From NCBI RefSeq assembly GCF_020080835.1, contig NC_058161.1, positions 13,511,103 through 13,575,102 of the forward strand: a stretch of 64,000 nucleotides of DNA, in the 5' to 3' direction. Made by a program: the position numbers and the translations under genes. How positions within the stretch are numbered: the stretch's first letter is position 1; each line of letters begins with the position of its first letter. This DNA comes from Cotesia glomerata. Its lineage: Eukaryota > Arthropoda > Insecta > Hymenoptera > Braconidae. Positions 13,501 through 23,500 of the stretch are shown piece after piece. The notes below the pieces were generated by a model, which saw nothing but the letters and a program-made list of their open reading frames with translations, searched no databases and was not told the DNA's origin.

Positions 13501-14475
13501 CCTTTCATTTAAGTACCCACATCAATTTTTCATATATTTTATATATTTATATATATTACATATATGTATATATGAAAAATATATCAAAAATGCATGTGGG
13601 TACTCAAATGAAAGCTCTTGACGAGTGTAACATTAAGATGAGCTTATATCTTAAAAATATATATTATATATATGTATATATCAAAAATATATTAAAAATG
13701 CATGTAGGTACTCAAATGAAAGCTCTTGATGAGTGTAACACCAAGACGAGCTTATATCTTGAAAAATATCCAAAATTGACAAAATAGAATATAATTTCTT
13801 AATTATTGACATTTTTAAAAATATAAGCTCATCCCGATGTTACACTCATCGAGACCTTTCATTTAAGTACCCACATCAATTTTTCATATATTTTATATAT
13901 TTATATATATTACATATGAAAAATATATCAAAAATGCATGTAGGTACTCAAATGAAAGCTCTTGACGAATGTAACATCAAGATGAGCTTATATCTTAAAA
14001 ATATATATTATATATATGTATATATCAAAAATATATCAAAAATGCATGTAGGTACTCAAATGAAAGCTCTTGACGAGCGTATCATCAGGATGAGCTTATA
14101 TCTTCAAAAACTTCAATATTTAAGAAATTGTCAACTTATCAATAAATACCTTCAATTTTTTAACTAGCGATTCAATGGCACGTTTACTAAATCCCTCGCT
14201 CTCACCACCCTGGCGATGGCACATAAGCGAATGGACAATACTTAAACACGCATCGGCGCTTGTAGGTGCCGTTGGTGTGATCCCCGTCATTTCTCTCACT
14301 AAAAATAAATAATAAAAATTATCAAATAATTAATAACTAATTACTAATTAAAAAAAAAATATATATATATATTTATTAAATAAAATAAACATAGTAAATA
14401 CTTACACTCGGAATTATTAGTCTGCATCGGGGGCGAGGGATACAAATGTCCTCCCCCGCCCGCAAGTCCCACCAT
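1550..14475 (-). CDS. Med: Medea / Smad4 co-Smad (11 exons, 697 aa)
   Basis: Common-mediator Smad: it partners with receptor-activated Smads of the BMP and TGF-beta/activin pathways, enters the nucleus and binds Smad DNA elements. Coding exons (minus strand, in order): 14475-14406, 14298-14150, 12853-12574, 10405-10115, 10038-9847, 6885-6697, 6612-6433, 5724-5476, 3822-3541, 2001-1871, 1630-1550. All introns are GT-AG and the phases close to 2094 bp. The MH1 domain (about residues 35-167) carries the DNA-contacting hairpin (LQVAGRKGFPH) and the zinc ligands C, C, C, H in SKCVTI, KYCQFAF and SVCVNPYH. The linker (about 168-465) is rich in Gly/Ser/Gln. The MH2 domain (about 466-697) begins near WCSVGYFELDTQ, includes the Ala/Gln-rich Smad4 insert (STAQAAAAAQAAAVAG) and ends PRGIE. 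The C-terminal SSxS phosphorylation motif of R-Smads is absent, as expected for a co-Smad. Least certain are the exon 6 acceptor (6885) and whether the ATG in exon 1 (14473-14475) is the only start. Introns are heavily loaded with repeats. Confidence 0.96.
2105..2474. repeat. Right arm of the inverted repeat around the Medea 3' end
   Basis: Inverted counterpart of 1-360. It contains the core AGATGGCGTTGCGCACCGG (about 2149) followed by ACTACGTCACTCTCCCGCC, then the AAGGTAAAGTACCCAGTAG terminus at 2309. The last two Medea exons (1871-2001 and 1550-1630) lie in the loop between the arms. Near-identity of the arms suggests a fairly recent inverted insertion or duplication. Confidence 0.8.
2309..3363. 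mobile_element. Non-autonomous element with AAGGTAAAGTACCCAGTAG termini
   Basis: Begins AAGGTAAAGTACCCAGTAG and ends CTACTGGGTACTTTACCTT, terminal inverted repeats of about 20-25 bp, inside the Medea intron between exons 9 and 10. The interior is AT-rich with no ORF. Short internal phrases such as GTTCAACTACT recur (about 3128, 3163, 3340). The terminal AAGGTAAA is shared with other elements in the window (15167, 28707, 37365, 54529). Confidence 0.65.
3838..5450. mobile_element. TTGAGCAAG element, tandem dimer (~780 bp units)
   Basis: Two head-to-tail units (about 3838-4630 and 4650-5440) in the Medea intron between exons 8 and 9. Each is dense in the near-palindromic words CTTGAGCAAG and CTTGCTCAAG. 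The left end reads CCCATATAGCAATCTTG and the right end has GCTCAAGCACATGTTACC. The same family occurs inverted as a dimer at 41812-43425 and truncated at 24448-25020. The open stretch at 4041-4262 lies inside the repeat and is not a gene. Confidence 0.8.
5779..6401. mobile_element. MITE with TGCACGCCTCATA termini, copy 1
   Basis: Starts TGCACGCCTCATAACGC and ends GCGCTATGAGGCGTGCA, giving 13-17 bp terminal inverted repeats around a 623 bp non-coding body. It fills nearly the whole Medea intron between exons 7 and 8, ending about 32 bp from the exon 7 donor. A second copy lies inverted at 43529-44176 and a lone terminus at 36305-36317. Confidence 0.8.
7611..8395. repeat. Unclassified interspersed sequence inside the palindrome cluster
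   Basis: A non-coding stretch of about 780 bp starting GAGTGGGTCAAAAAAATCG that interrupts the palindrome cluster. Internal near-duplication is visible: AAAAAAGATTTGATATG (about 7853) and AAAAAAGATCTGATATG (about 8025), each preceded by a phrase about finding ATTTAAC/GCTCTAC. It looks like a mobile-element remnant of unknown class. Confidence 0.4.
8411..9214 (+). repeat. Near-perfect 404 bp tandem duplication
   Basis: The segment from about 8411 to 8814 is repeated from about 8815 to 9214 with essentially no differences that I can see, at an offset of 404 bp (8425 to 8829). Each unit contains one palindrome half plus its flank. This is either a very recent unequal-crossover event or an assembly artefact. 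Confidence 0.85.
10660..12430. repeat. Repeat block in Medea intron: palindromes plus CCAATTATTGACA element
   Basis: Three AT-centred palindromes (about 10672-10880, 11080-11290, 11490-11690) are followed by about 720 bp (11690-12415) in which the words ACCAATTATTGACA and close variants recur, ending GTGCCTTTACC. The same 720 bp reappears at 29970-30687 (direct) and 38330-38930 (inverted). No coding potential. Confidence 0.75.
13190..14115. repeat. Cluster of AT-centred palindromic repeats
   Basis: About four copies or part copies of the same ~230 bp palindrome lie in the Medea intron between exons 2 and 3 (about 13195-13420, 13440-13660, 13680-13770, 13800-14110). The cluster ends roughly 35 bp short of the exon 2 donor. 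Confidence 0.85.
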
Positions 14476-15166
14476 CTCCGTAAAAGCCGTGGCTATTTTA
14501 TTTATTTATTATTTTTAATAATAAATCCAAATTAAATAATTTCTTGTTTTCTGAAAAAAAAAAAAAAAAATTAATTTAATCAATTTTTATAAAAATACCT
14601 AAAAATAAATTTATTAAATTACAGAAAAAAAAAAAAAAATATAATTACCTACTTGTTAAATTGTTGGAGTTCTTTTTGTGTATTTAATTTATTGTTGGTT
14701 AAATTATTGTGAGGTGATACGAATGTCACTGGAATAACTTAATTGTATGGTTATGATTGAGTAATTTTATCAAACCACGTTTCTCTTGAGGGTGAAGGAT
14801 AAATTTTGGCACACATTTATTGGTAATTAGTATTGTTTTTTTTATATAACACTGATATTATGGTGGTTACTTTTATCAATGGTTTGTTTATGATATTTTT
14901 AGGAATAACAAAGCAATCACAAGCCGTTTGAGGCTTAATTTTTATTATACATATTTTGTTTCATGTGTGTAAAGTATAGTGTGTATAGTTTGAGTTTGAT
15001 AATCGGCGAAGGAGAAGGGGAATGGATAAAATTGTTTCTGTCACTAGGCGGTAGGTGGTACAAAGCGCGGGAAATTTAAACAGTTTAAAAAGAAGTGAAA
15101 GTTGATTTAATAGATTGATTTAATAGATTTTTTTTAGGATTTTTCTTATTAAAAAATAAAAATAAT
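14476..15166. other. Medea 5' flank
   Basis: Upstream side of the Medea start codon on the minus strand, so it should hold 5' UTR and promoter. I see AT-rich sequence with poly-A runs and no convincing TATA box or initiator, and no ORF. Confidence 0.35.
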
Positions 15167-15564
15167 AAGGTAAAAGCCCCAATTATTGACAACTATCATA
15201 TAAATTTTTATTAAATTTTAATTAATTAAAAAATTGAAAAAAATTACTCAGTTCAAAATTTTAAATGTTAATTATTAAAAAAAAGAGCACCAGTTGATCA
15301 AACCAGCTTACGAGCGTCTTTCTTAACAACTTTGGCTAGAAAAGCAATTTTTTTAAATGCCGAGTTTAAATTAACTTCTTCATCTAATTATATGATCTTT
15401 TTTAACTTCCCGCTAAGAAAATTGAAAATTTTCAAAAATCGGGAAGTTATTGGTTTTACCCCGTTTTTCGAAAATCGAGTTTTCATCAGATCTCGACGTT
15501 TTGAGGTCCTAGGAAGCTTCCCTGACTATTCCCGCGAGGGTGTCACTATGTCTGTATGTATGTA

Positions 15565-15611
<47 letters not shown>

Positions 15612-16735
15612 GTATGTAAACCTCTTATAACTTTTGAACGGTTGAACCGATTTCATCGCGGTTGGTGCCATTCGAAAGGGCTTCGCCAAACTTAGATTTC
15701 CTGTTAATTTGAACCGATTCAGACCGATAGATTTTGAGAAATTTGGAGAAATCTAAAAAAAAGTAGGAAAAAAAATTTTTTCTGAAGTGGTTCTTTTGGA
15801 ATAACTTTTAAACGGCTTAACCGATCGATTCCAAAAACTAATCAGCTCTTAACTTTGAAAAACCACGTCGATCGCCGCCAATCCCGTCAAAATTGGTTGA
15901 TTCGTTCGAGAGATATCGTGAACGAAAGAAAACCGAAAAAAGTGTTTTTTCAGAGTTACTCCGAAATTTCTAGTTTGACCAATTGAAACTTAGAAATTCT
16001 TTATGAGGCTTAAAAAACTGCGTAGAATGCCGCCAACCGCGTAAAAATCGGTTCATTCATTCAAAAGTTATTGCGGCATGAACATTCAAAAAATAGTGTT
16101 CTATGAAACTTCTATCAGACTTTTGAGCTCAAAGAGCTCAAAAGCATAGAAAAGGTATCTTTTTGAGCTCGGAGAGCTTAAAACAACACACAGATTGTAC
16201 TTTTGAGCTCGAAGAGCTCAAAAAAGCGGCCAGGTATTAACGGAATTAGCGGGAAGTTGCAGGGATGGCCTTTAGGGTCAACCGTTTTCCTAATTTTTTT
16301 TTTTTAATTAACAATACATGAAAAATTTATAAAATTGAATAATCGAAATTAATTGTTTCCTTTATAATATTTAAATAATGGGTGTCAATAACTAGTTGAT
16401 AATTTTTAAATAAGGCGCTATCACGCCTTTTTTTCTGACTTTAACCTAAAAAATTAACTGTAAGAGTTTGAACTATTTTGATTCAATAAATTATTTTTAA
16501 ATTAATTTTTATATTTTTAATAGTAATTAATCATTTATGGAAATTATTATTAATAAACTTTAATAATATTGATTACTTAATAATAAGTTTCGATAAATAA
16601 GAATAAGCTGATGATTCTAGACATAAGCAATATAGGTGTCAATAATTGGGGCTAAGGTATGTCAATAATTAGATCAATCAGTTTTTTAAACTGTCAATAA
16701 TTGGTGTATCCGAATACTATATTTAATTGTTTAAA
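15167..16735. mobile_element. Composite repeat: AAGGTAAAAGCCCC element with nested CTTCCCGC foldback
   Basis: The left end AAGGTAAAAGCCCCAATTATT lies at 15167. A related GTGTCAATAATTGGGGCT lies near 16636, though the right end is degenerate. Nested inside (about 15402-16300) is another element that begins AACTTCCCGCTAAGAAAAT and ends TTAGCGGGAAGTTGC, followed by AGGGATGGCC. Its second half repeats GAGCTCGAAGAGCTCAAAA. Related copies of the right end occur at 33321-33356 and 34859-34895. No transposase ORF is visible. Confidence 0.6.
15548..15612 (+). repeat. TGTA / TG microsatellite
   Basis: About four TGTA repeats run into about twenty-five TG dinucleotides and then GTAAGTATGTAAAC, inside the nested foldback element. 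The short open frame read through it is meaningless. Confidence 0.9.
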
Positions 16736-16879
16736 ATTAATTAGTAAATATCAGTGATTATCATTTAAAAAAAAGAAATTGATTAGTTAAAACATTACTT
16801 GAGACATTACCACAAGCAAAATTCAACGATATTGATATTTGATTGCTTAAAAAAAATCAAATCATAACTTTATCTCTTA

Positions 16880-17050
16880 TAGTGTGTCAATAACCCGAGA
16901 AAAAATATTTATATATAATTATATAAATTGGTTATATATGATTATACATGAAAAATGGCCAAATATAATCCTATATATAATTATATATAACAATATTTAA
17001 TTATATATTTATTACATCTAATTAATTATTGGGTTAATTTTATGGATATA
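16880..17050. repeat. TATATAATTATATA-type array 1
   Basis: Imperfect reiterations of TATATAATTATATATG and its variants. The same type of array recurs at 17560-17870 and 19505-19950. Confidence 0.75.
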
Positions 17051-17129
17051 GTATTTAATATGGTCCTACGCAATTCTCTGTAACCAATTATAATGCAAAA
17101 AAAAATATCTAGCTATAATTTTACGGCTA

Positions 17130-17205
17130 TAACACCAGCGGTCACCCATCCAACTATTAACCCTGCTCAATGCTGCTTAACTTTAGTGATCTCCGTGCGT
17201 CTTGA
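17130..17205 (-). pseudogene. 5S rRNA-derived sequence
   Basis: Read on the minus strand, this stretch matches the 3' part and internal promoter region of eukaryotic 5S rRNA. On the plus strand it reads GCGGTCACCCATCCAAC, then TAACCC, then GCTGCTTAAC and GTGATC. In the complement of 5S rRNA the corresponding blocks are GCGGTCTCCCATCCAAG, TAACC, CTGCTTAGCTTC and GAGATC. It is incomplete and diverged, so it is a pseudogene or the head of a 5S-derived SINE rather than a working gene. Confidence 0.6.
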
Positions 17206-17559
17206 AGTTTCTGTCTGCTGTGCTGCTGTCTTAGATGACAATGATTCTATGATCTACATAATGTATCATATGAGTTTATCATAAATATAATGTAAAAATT
17301 GATTTTATAATATATTTGGATAGTCATAATTCATAATTTATTTATTTGACCGAATCTCATTATAATATAACACTTATTTAAATAATAAAATAAATAAAGA
17401 TTTTACTATTAGGTAGTAGCAGAGCAGACCAAAACATCTCATAGGAAATGTAACAAATTTTGTTTTTCAGAATTATTTAAACGTAATTATAAACATCATT
17501 TTGCACTTTTCGTGATAACCAAAAAAAAATTTTTTTTCAAGGAAAAAATTTTTTTATAT

Positions 17560-17862
17560 GTTAATTATATATAAGCATATATAATTATATATACTTATAT
17601 ATAATTATATATGGGATTATATATAATCTTGGATGGCTGTATATTCCTCCATATATAGTCATTTATAATTATATATGATTATATATGACCTCATATACAA
17701 TTCCATATATAATCATGTATGATTATATGTAACTATATATAATTATATATGGAACTATATATAATCTTGCTTGGCTGTATATTGCTCCATATATAGTCAT
17801 ATATTATTATATATGACCTCATATACAATTCCATATATAATCATGCATGGTTATATATAATT
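17560..17862. repeat. TATATAATTATATATG array 2
   Basis: Dense, imperfect repeats of TATATAATTATATATG with interspersed CATATATAGTCATATAT, GACCTCATATACAATTCC and TTGGATGGCTGTATATT. It abuts the foldback element that begins at 17863. Confidence 0.75.
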
Positions 17863-18647
17863 ACTAGCTGATACCCACCCGCTTCGCTGGGCATACAATA
17901 AAATTTTATGTTGTAACCTAGATGAAAAATATAAACAAAATGATTAATTTCAAAAAGATAATTAATATAAATTTTGAATTAGAGAAAAGTGATTGTTTAT
18001 GATAACCGGTGTTAGCGAGTATTAAATATATGAGAAAAGTATTTTATTATTAATAATCAATCAATCAATGGGTCAGTTAGTCAGTAAATCTGTCATTAGA
18101 CAGATTTCCGCATCACCCATGACGTACTGTGTAGTGAGATGCGTTCCCATTATAATAATGTTATCCTAAACATTTAGTCTAGACCGGATAGGTCAAATGG
18201 TAGAGTAGCCGACATGTCACCGGAAGGTTCTGGGTTCGAATCCCTGTCCGAGCTATCTGAATTTTTTCTCGCATATTCTGTAAACTCTTATTAAGAAGGT
18301 CCTTCCTATTTCTTTCTCAATCTCTTCCTCCTCCAATTATTCTGTTACGTGAATGTTGGAACGATTCACGTAATAATTATCCGTAACTCCTATTCTTTTC
18401 CGCTTCATAGTATTATTTAATTTTAAAAATGTCAATAATTTTTAATTTTAAAAATGTTAATAATAAAATACTTTTCTCATATATTTAATACTCGCTAACA
18501 CCGGTCATCACAAACAATCACTTTTCTCTAATTCAAAATTTATATTCATTATCTTTTTGAAATTAACCATTTTGTTTATATTTTTCATCTAGGTTACACC
18601 ATAAAAATTTATTGTATTCCTATCGAAGCGGGCGGGTATCAGCTAGT
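17863..18647. mobile_element. Foldback element A with a tRNA-like axis
   Basis: Inverted arms (about 17863-18030 and 18470-18647). The left end is ACTAGCTGATACCCACCC and the right end is GGGCGGGTATCAGCTAGT. The arms share GTGTTAGCGAGTATTAAAT, TTGAATTAGAGAAAAGTG and AACCTAGATGAAAAATATA in opposite orientation. The ~440 bp between them holds a tRNA-like sequence (18182-18254). No ORF. It is inserted in an AT-rich repeat array. Confidence 0.75.
18182..18254 (+). other. tRNA-like sequence in foldback element A
   Basis: 73 nt with an A-box-like segment (TAGGTCAAATGGTAGAG) and a perfect B-box (GGTTCGAATCC). The anticodon arm is poorly paired and position 33 is not T, and the acceptor ends (GACCGGA / TCCGAGC) pair only partly. 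This is a tRNA-derived Pol III promoter rather than a translating tRNA. Confidence 0.6.
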
Positions 18648-19044
18648 TATTAATAAATTCATAACAAATTAAGTGGTATTAAAAATATATTTATTATTAC
18701 TCATTTTATTAGAAATTATCTTAAATCGACCGTTTTTTATAATAATTTAACGATATCGTTGTAAAATTTTAGAGAAGACGCATCAGACACTAATTTACCA
18801 TTTTAATTTTAATCATTAAAATCAGTATAATCATTTAACAATATCAACTTGATAATATTTATGTTTAATTTATCTGTGTTATGATATAATCGAGTTCATC
18901 CTTCATGATTATTCCAATACATATAAGTTATTTCAGTTATTAATGATTTAGCTATTCTTTCTTAAAAACGTATGATTATGAATTCCTACTGTCCCAACAG
19001 TCAATCGATAAAATTTAAAATCAATCATTTTGACAGTTATTATA
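18648..19044. other. AT-rich spacer
   Basis: No gene, motif or repeat recognised in this ~400 bp. Confidence 0.4.
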
Positions 19045-19170
19045 GCAACGGTAACCATGATAACGGTAACCATGGTAACGGCAACCATGGTAACGGTAAC
19101 CATGGCAACTGTAAATCACGGCAACGGTAACCATGGCAACGATAACCATGACAATGGTAACCATGGCAAA
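19045..19170 (+). repeat. Tandem GGTAACCATGGCAAC array (RFX X-box-like)
   Basis: About nine imperfect 15-bp units of the form GGTAACCATGGYAAC. Several copies (GTAACCATGGTAAC, GTAACCATGGCAAC) satisfy the RFX-factor X-box consensus GTNRCC-N(0-3)-RGYAAC exactly. No gene starts nearby, so it may be a simple minisatellite that happens to match. Confidence 0.7.
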
Positions 19171-19530
19171 GGTTGATTAGCGTGGGTGGTTGTAGGGGGT
19201 TGAGTTCGATAATTTACGGGTGCCACTGATGGTTTCTTAGATTAGAGGGTCAAAATGATATTTCGCTCCCAAAAAAAGAGAGAGATATAGGGAAGGGGAA
19301 AGATTATAGGGCACGGGAGGGGAGGAGAAGAATGAGAGGGAGGGGAGGGGAGGGCATATGTGATGGTAGACGAAAAATTCATTTTGGCTAGGAATTGCGT
19401 AAAATCCGTTCTTAGTGAGCGTCTACATCACGAATGGAGTAACTATGCTAAATTTCAAGTCAATCGGGCGAATAGTTTCGGAGATCTCGTGATGAGTGAG
19501 TGGTATTTCGCTTATATATATATAGATATA
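19171..19530 (+). mobile_element. Probable mobile-element 3' end
   Basis: GC-richer than its surroundings. It contains a purine-rich run (about 19270-19350) and then a stretch ending GTGATGAGTGAGTGG and ATTTCGCTTATATATATA. That wording resembles terminal sequences of insect retroelements that end in ATTTCGCTTTTATATATA. No intact ORF. Confidence 0.4.
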
Positions 19531-19960
19531 TGGAACTATATAATCTTGCTTGGTTTTATATTGCTCCATATATAGCCATACATAATTATATACAATTCGG
19601 TATATAATCATGTATGATTATATATAATTATATATACTTATATATAATTGTATATGGAACTATATATAATCCTGCATGGCTGTATACTGCTCCATATATA
19701 GTCATATATAATTATATATAATCTTATATACAATTCCATATATAATCATGTATGATTATATATAATTATATATGATTTAATGTAACTATATATTATTATA
19801 CATAATTGTATATAATTATATATTATTATATATAATTGTATATAATTATATATGATTATATATAATTGTATATAATTATATATGTGATTCCATATATAAT
19901 CATATATAGTCATGTATGATTATATACAATTATATATGATTATATAGAAACATTTTTCTC
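19505..19960. repeat. TATATAATTATATATG array 3
   Basis: Same array type as 17560-17862, including the phrases TGGCTGTATACTGCTCC and CATATATAATCATGTATG. The mobile-element remnant and element A therefore appear to be inserted into one formerly continuous array. Confidence 0.75.
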
Positions 19961-20575
19961 GGGAAACTTTTGAAGAATAACCGATTAGACCGGAAATTAA
20001 ACGTTATTTCAAAAAAACCACCATAGGCGCCATAAAAATAGTCATAACTCCTAAAATATTGATTTTAGGAAAAAATCATAGGAATTAAAAATTGTAGTTA
20101 AAATTTCTTATTAGAAACGTTTTGAAATCTAAATTTAGAGTTAACTCTAAATTTATTTCATAGATTTATATGTTTGAACATATTAAAAATCATTTCCTAC
20201 TTTTTAAATTATTTTTTTTTATTAAAGCGCATTTTTTACTTCTACTAGAATTCAAATTTGCGCGCGCAAGCGCGCGCCTTGACTATAAAGTTTGCATATA
20301 TTTTCATGCATACGATATATTTGACCAATCACATCACGAATAGATTGTTTTCACATACATTTCATCTCAATTTTATTTTTTTTTTATTTTTATTAAAGCG
20401 CATTTTTTACTTGTATTTTAAAGATATAGGGTAGTTAAAAAAATTAATTTAGTTTTTTAATTAATAATTTCTTTAAATGGCTCAAACAATTATTACTTCA
20501 AATTTACGTTAAAATGATGCAATATTTATAGAGATCCACTTTTTTCCAATAATTAATAATAGAGAAAATAATTTA
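19961..20575. other. Spacer downstream of the RNase T2 gene
   Basis: Non-coding. The word TTATTAAAGCGCATTTTTTAC occurs twice (about 20219 and 20391), and a GCGCGC-rich patch (TTTGCGCGCGCAAGCGCGCG) lies near 20257. The 3' UTR of the RNase gene on the minus strand presumably lies at the right end. Confidence 0.4.
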
Positions 20576-23500
20576 TTAAATTGCCGGTACATAATCCAAA
20601 TGACGAATATTTAATTCCCTCATTTCTTGCAATAAAAGTTTTTTTCCTGGACAATTGATGCGATGGAAATTCAAGTCGTAGCACACTCTGATTTCTTTCA
20701 AGTAACATTCATTAGTTTTCTAAAAAAAAAAAACAAAATTATTATAAGCGACATTACTTCAGACTATAATACTCTGAACTAGCAAAATCTACTAAATTCA
20801 CCTATTTTTCTCTCAGTCCCTCACGGTTTTGGAAATGCCGTAAAGATTCGGTATTTATACGAAATGAATGCTGTATTTTTACCGTAATACTTCAGTTATT
20901 TTAGCCAGTTTTTTTGTCGAATTATTACGAAATAAATTCAGAATATTTACGGCAATACAATAATAGAAAAATTACGGTATATAAACAGCATTTAAACCGT
21001 AAATGTACCGCATATTTACTGTATATCTGCGGCACTATTGCAGCAAAAAACCGGAAAAGAAGATCCCTACTTTCTTATTACCGGCAAAATACCAAAAATA
21101 TGCTGCTTTACTATTATTTTTTAATAGCTTAAAATTTTTTTTTATAATATTATAAATTATCACGAATAATTTTTAAGAGGTTGATAAATTAATTTCTCTA
21201 ATATTATTATTATTATCATTTTTTTTAGTCCAGACCGGGATTCGAACCCGGATCATTTAGTTACGCGCCGAAGGCTCTACCAGTTGAGCTATCAGAGACA
21301 CTATCCGTATCTATTTACTCATTCACCTAATAAGACTCACCGAGTAATAAACACAACCGTCCATCTTACGGTACAAAGCATTATATCTTTAATTATATCA
21401 GTATAAACGCGGCGAAATTGCAGTATATCTTTGGTATTTTTACCGTAGAAATACCATTTTATTATTGTAAAATTATAGTAATATTATAGTTAATACATAG
21501 ATTTTTTACGGTAAAAGTTCTAGAGTTTTACGGTAATTTTATTGTATTATTTCAGAACTTTGCAGCAAAAATACGGTAGAAAGGCTGTATAACTATAGTA
21601 ACAAAAACTGGCCAATATAACCACAGAAATACCGTATTATTTCAGAATTATAACGGTAAATTTATGGTAAACGCATTAATACCGAAAATTTATGGTATTT
21701 CAAAAACCGCGAGTGGTGTAATTGATAAAAAACAAAAAAAAAGTTACCCTATTTTTAACAATCTCAACTCGAACAGTCGTTCCGATTTTATCGCTGATTT
21801 TATCCACAAGGTCACCGTAGGTCATGATTTTCCCAGGATTCAGACCTAAATTTGATAGCAGATGGTCCATGTCGAGACTAGTCGACAAACTGACCGCCAT
21901 TTTGAAGTAACCAATATCAGAACCAATCAACGGCGATCTTGCAGCGCAAGCGCCATGGGTCGTGAATTCGCGGTCCCAAAATCTAACCAAAGAACATTCT
22001 TTCTGTTTATAAGGACAAATATTGATCCACTTGTTCTCTAAGCTGGCTCTTAGTCCTTTTTCACGCTCTAATCGATACTGGTTGAAGGTAACAGAAGTCC
22101 GCTTGTGGCAGTTTTCTGGCGTCATGCCGCCATAAGAAGAAGGCCACAATCCATGAACTGACCATCTGGCAATATTGACGTTGTCATTGATTGCTTTGTT
22201 ATTGGACTTGTACTCGTATCCCAAAGCCGGGGGCCAGAAGAGGCTGAAAGTGAAGTAATTGAAGCACTGTTCTGCTGGAGAGGTGTCGTCTTTGCAGGTT
22301 TTATCACTGACGGCAACTGAGAACTGTGGTACCAAAGAAGCATCGCTGAATTTTCTACCTCTGCCCAATCCCGGGCTGTTTCGACCAACGCTTAGTGAGC
22401 TGAATGATCCACTAGACGTGCTGTGATAACTAGCTCCAAGACCTGAAGTGCTCGCCAATGAAGACGATGAGCTTCCGAAGAAGTTTTTGTTCTTTTGCAA
22501 TGGACTATTCATCGAACCATCGAATTGGCTGGAAAAGCGCAAATCTTTGGTAGAGTCAACACTGCTACCACGCACAAATGCTGGGTGATGAGCGGAAGAT
22601 TGAGAGTTTAGGATTAAACTGTTTGATCGCTCGACTGGATACAAACTAGACTTCAGGTAGCGTGGAGCACCCAAGGCGGGATATTCTTCCAAAGATGTCT
22701 TCTTTTCGGGATTAGGTGATTGATTTCCTGCTGGAGGGTTCTTGGGGATACGAAGACTACTACTGCTACCGCGCAAAGCAGGGAACTGATCAAGGGACAA
22801 TTTTTTCTGAGAATTCGCCCATGATTCCAAGCTAGGGCGACTGCTAGGATTTGTGGAATGACTTGAGCCAGGCAAAGCGGGATATTCTTGAAGAGAAAGC
22901 TTTCTATGTGCTTCAGATGATCCCAAAGTCTTTTTACTCAAGGCTTCGCCATGATTGCTGCTTCCAGGTAAGGTAGGAATTTGATTAAGGGACGATTTTC
23001 CCTGAGAATTCGCCAACGATTCCAAGCTAGGGCGACTGCTAGGATTCTTGGAATGACTGGAGCCAGGCAAAGCGGGATAATCTTGAAGAGGAAACTTCCT
23101 TTGAGCTTCAGGTGATCTCAAAGACTTTTTATTGAAAGCTTCGGCATGACTGCTACTTCCAGGCAATGCGGGATTCCGATTAGCGTTGAGACGCTCGTCA
23201 CTGCCGCCTAACGGAGGAAACTCTTCAGGTTGTTTAGGTTGGTTCACATGGTCGCTTGATTTCCGTGCGCCTGGGAGTCGTGCGAAAGGATTTTTTGATA
23301 AAATTAACTCGGTTTGAGGTGGAAGCGGTGACTTTCGTTGAGGAGGCGGTGAAAGTCTAGCATGTTGATCAACCTTTCTAGCGTGATTCCCGTCTAACGC
23401 TGGGAAGTCATCGTGTTTGCGATGTTCAACTGATTTGTGAGTTTCAGAAGTTCCGGGTAAACGAAAGGACTTTTTTAGGGTAACCAATCTCGCTTCAGTG

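Noticed and set aside
8425..14167. Repeated short ORFs starting MKNISK...HVGTQMKALDE
   Set aside because: They occur only where the AT-centred palindrome is read through, on both strands, with random ends. They are by-products of the repeat, not genes.
21228..21299. Functional tRNA-Thr gene
   Set aside because: The D and T arms are good, but the anticodon stem is weak, T33 is missing, the acceptor stem is imperfect and it lies inside a foldback element within an intron. Kept only as a tRNA-like sequence.
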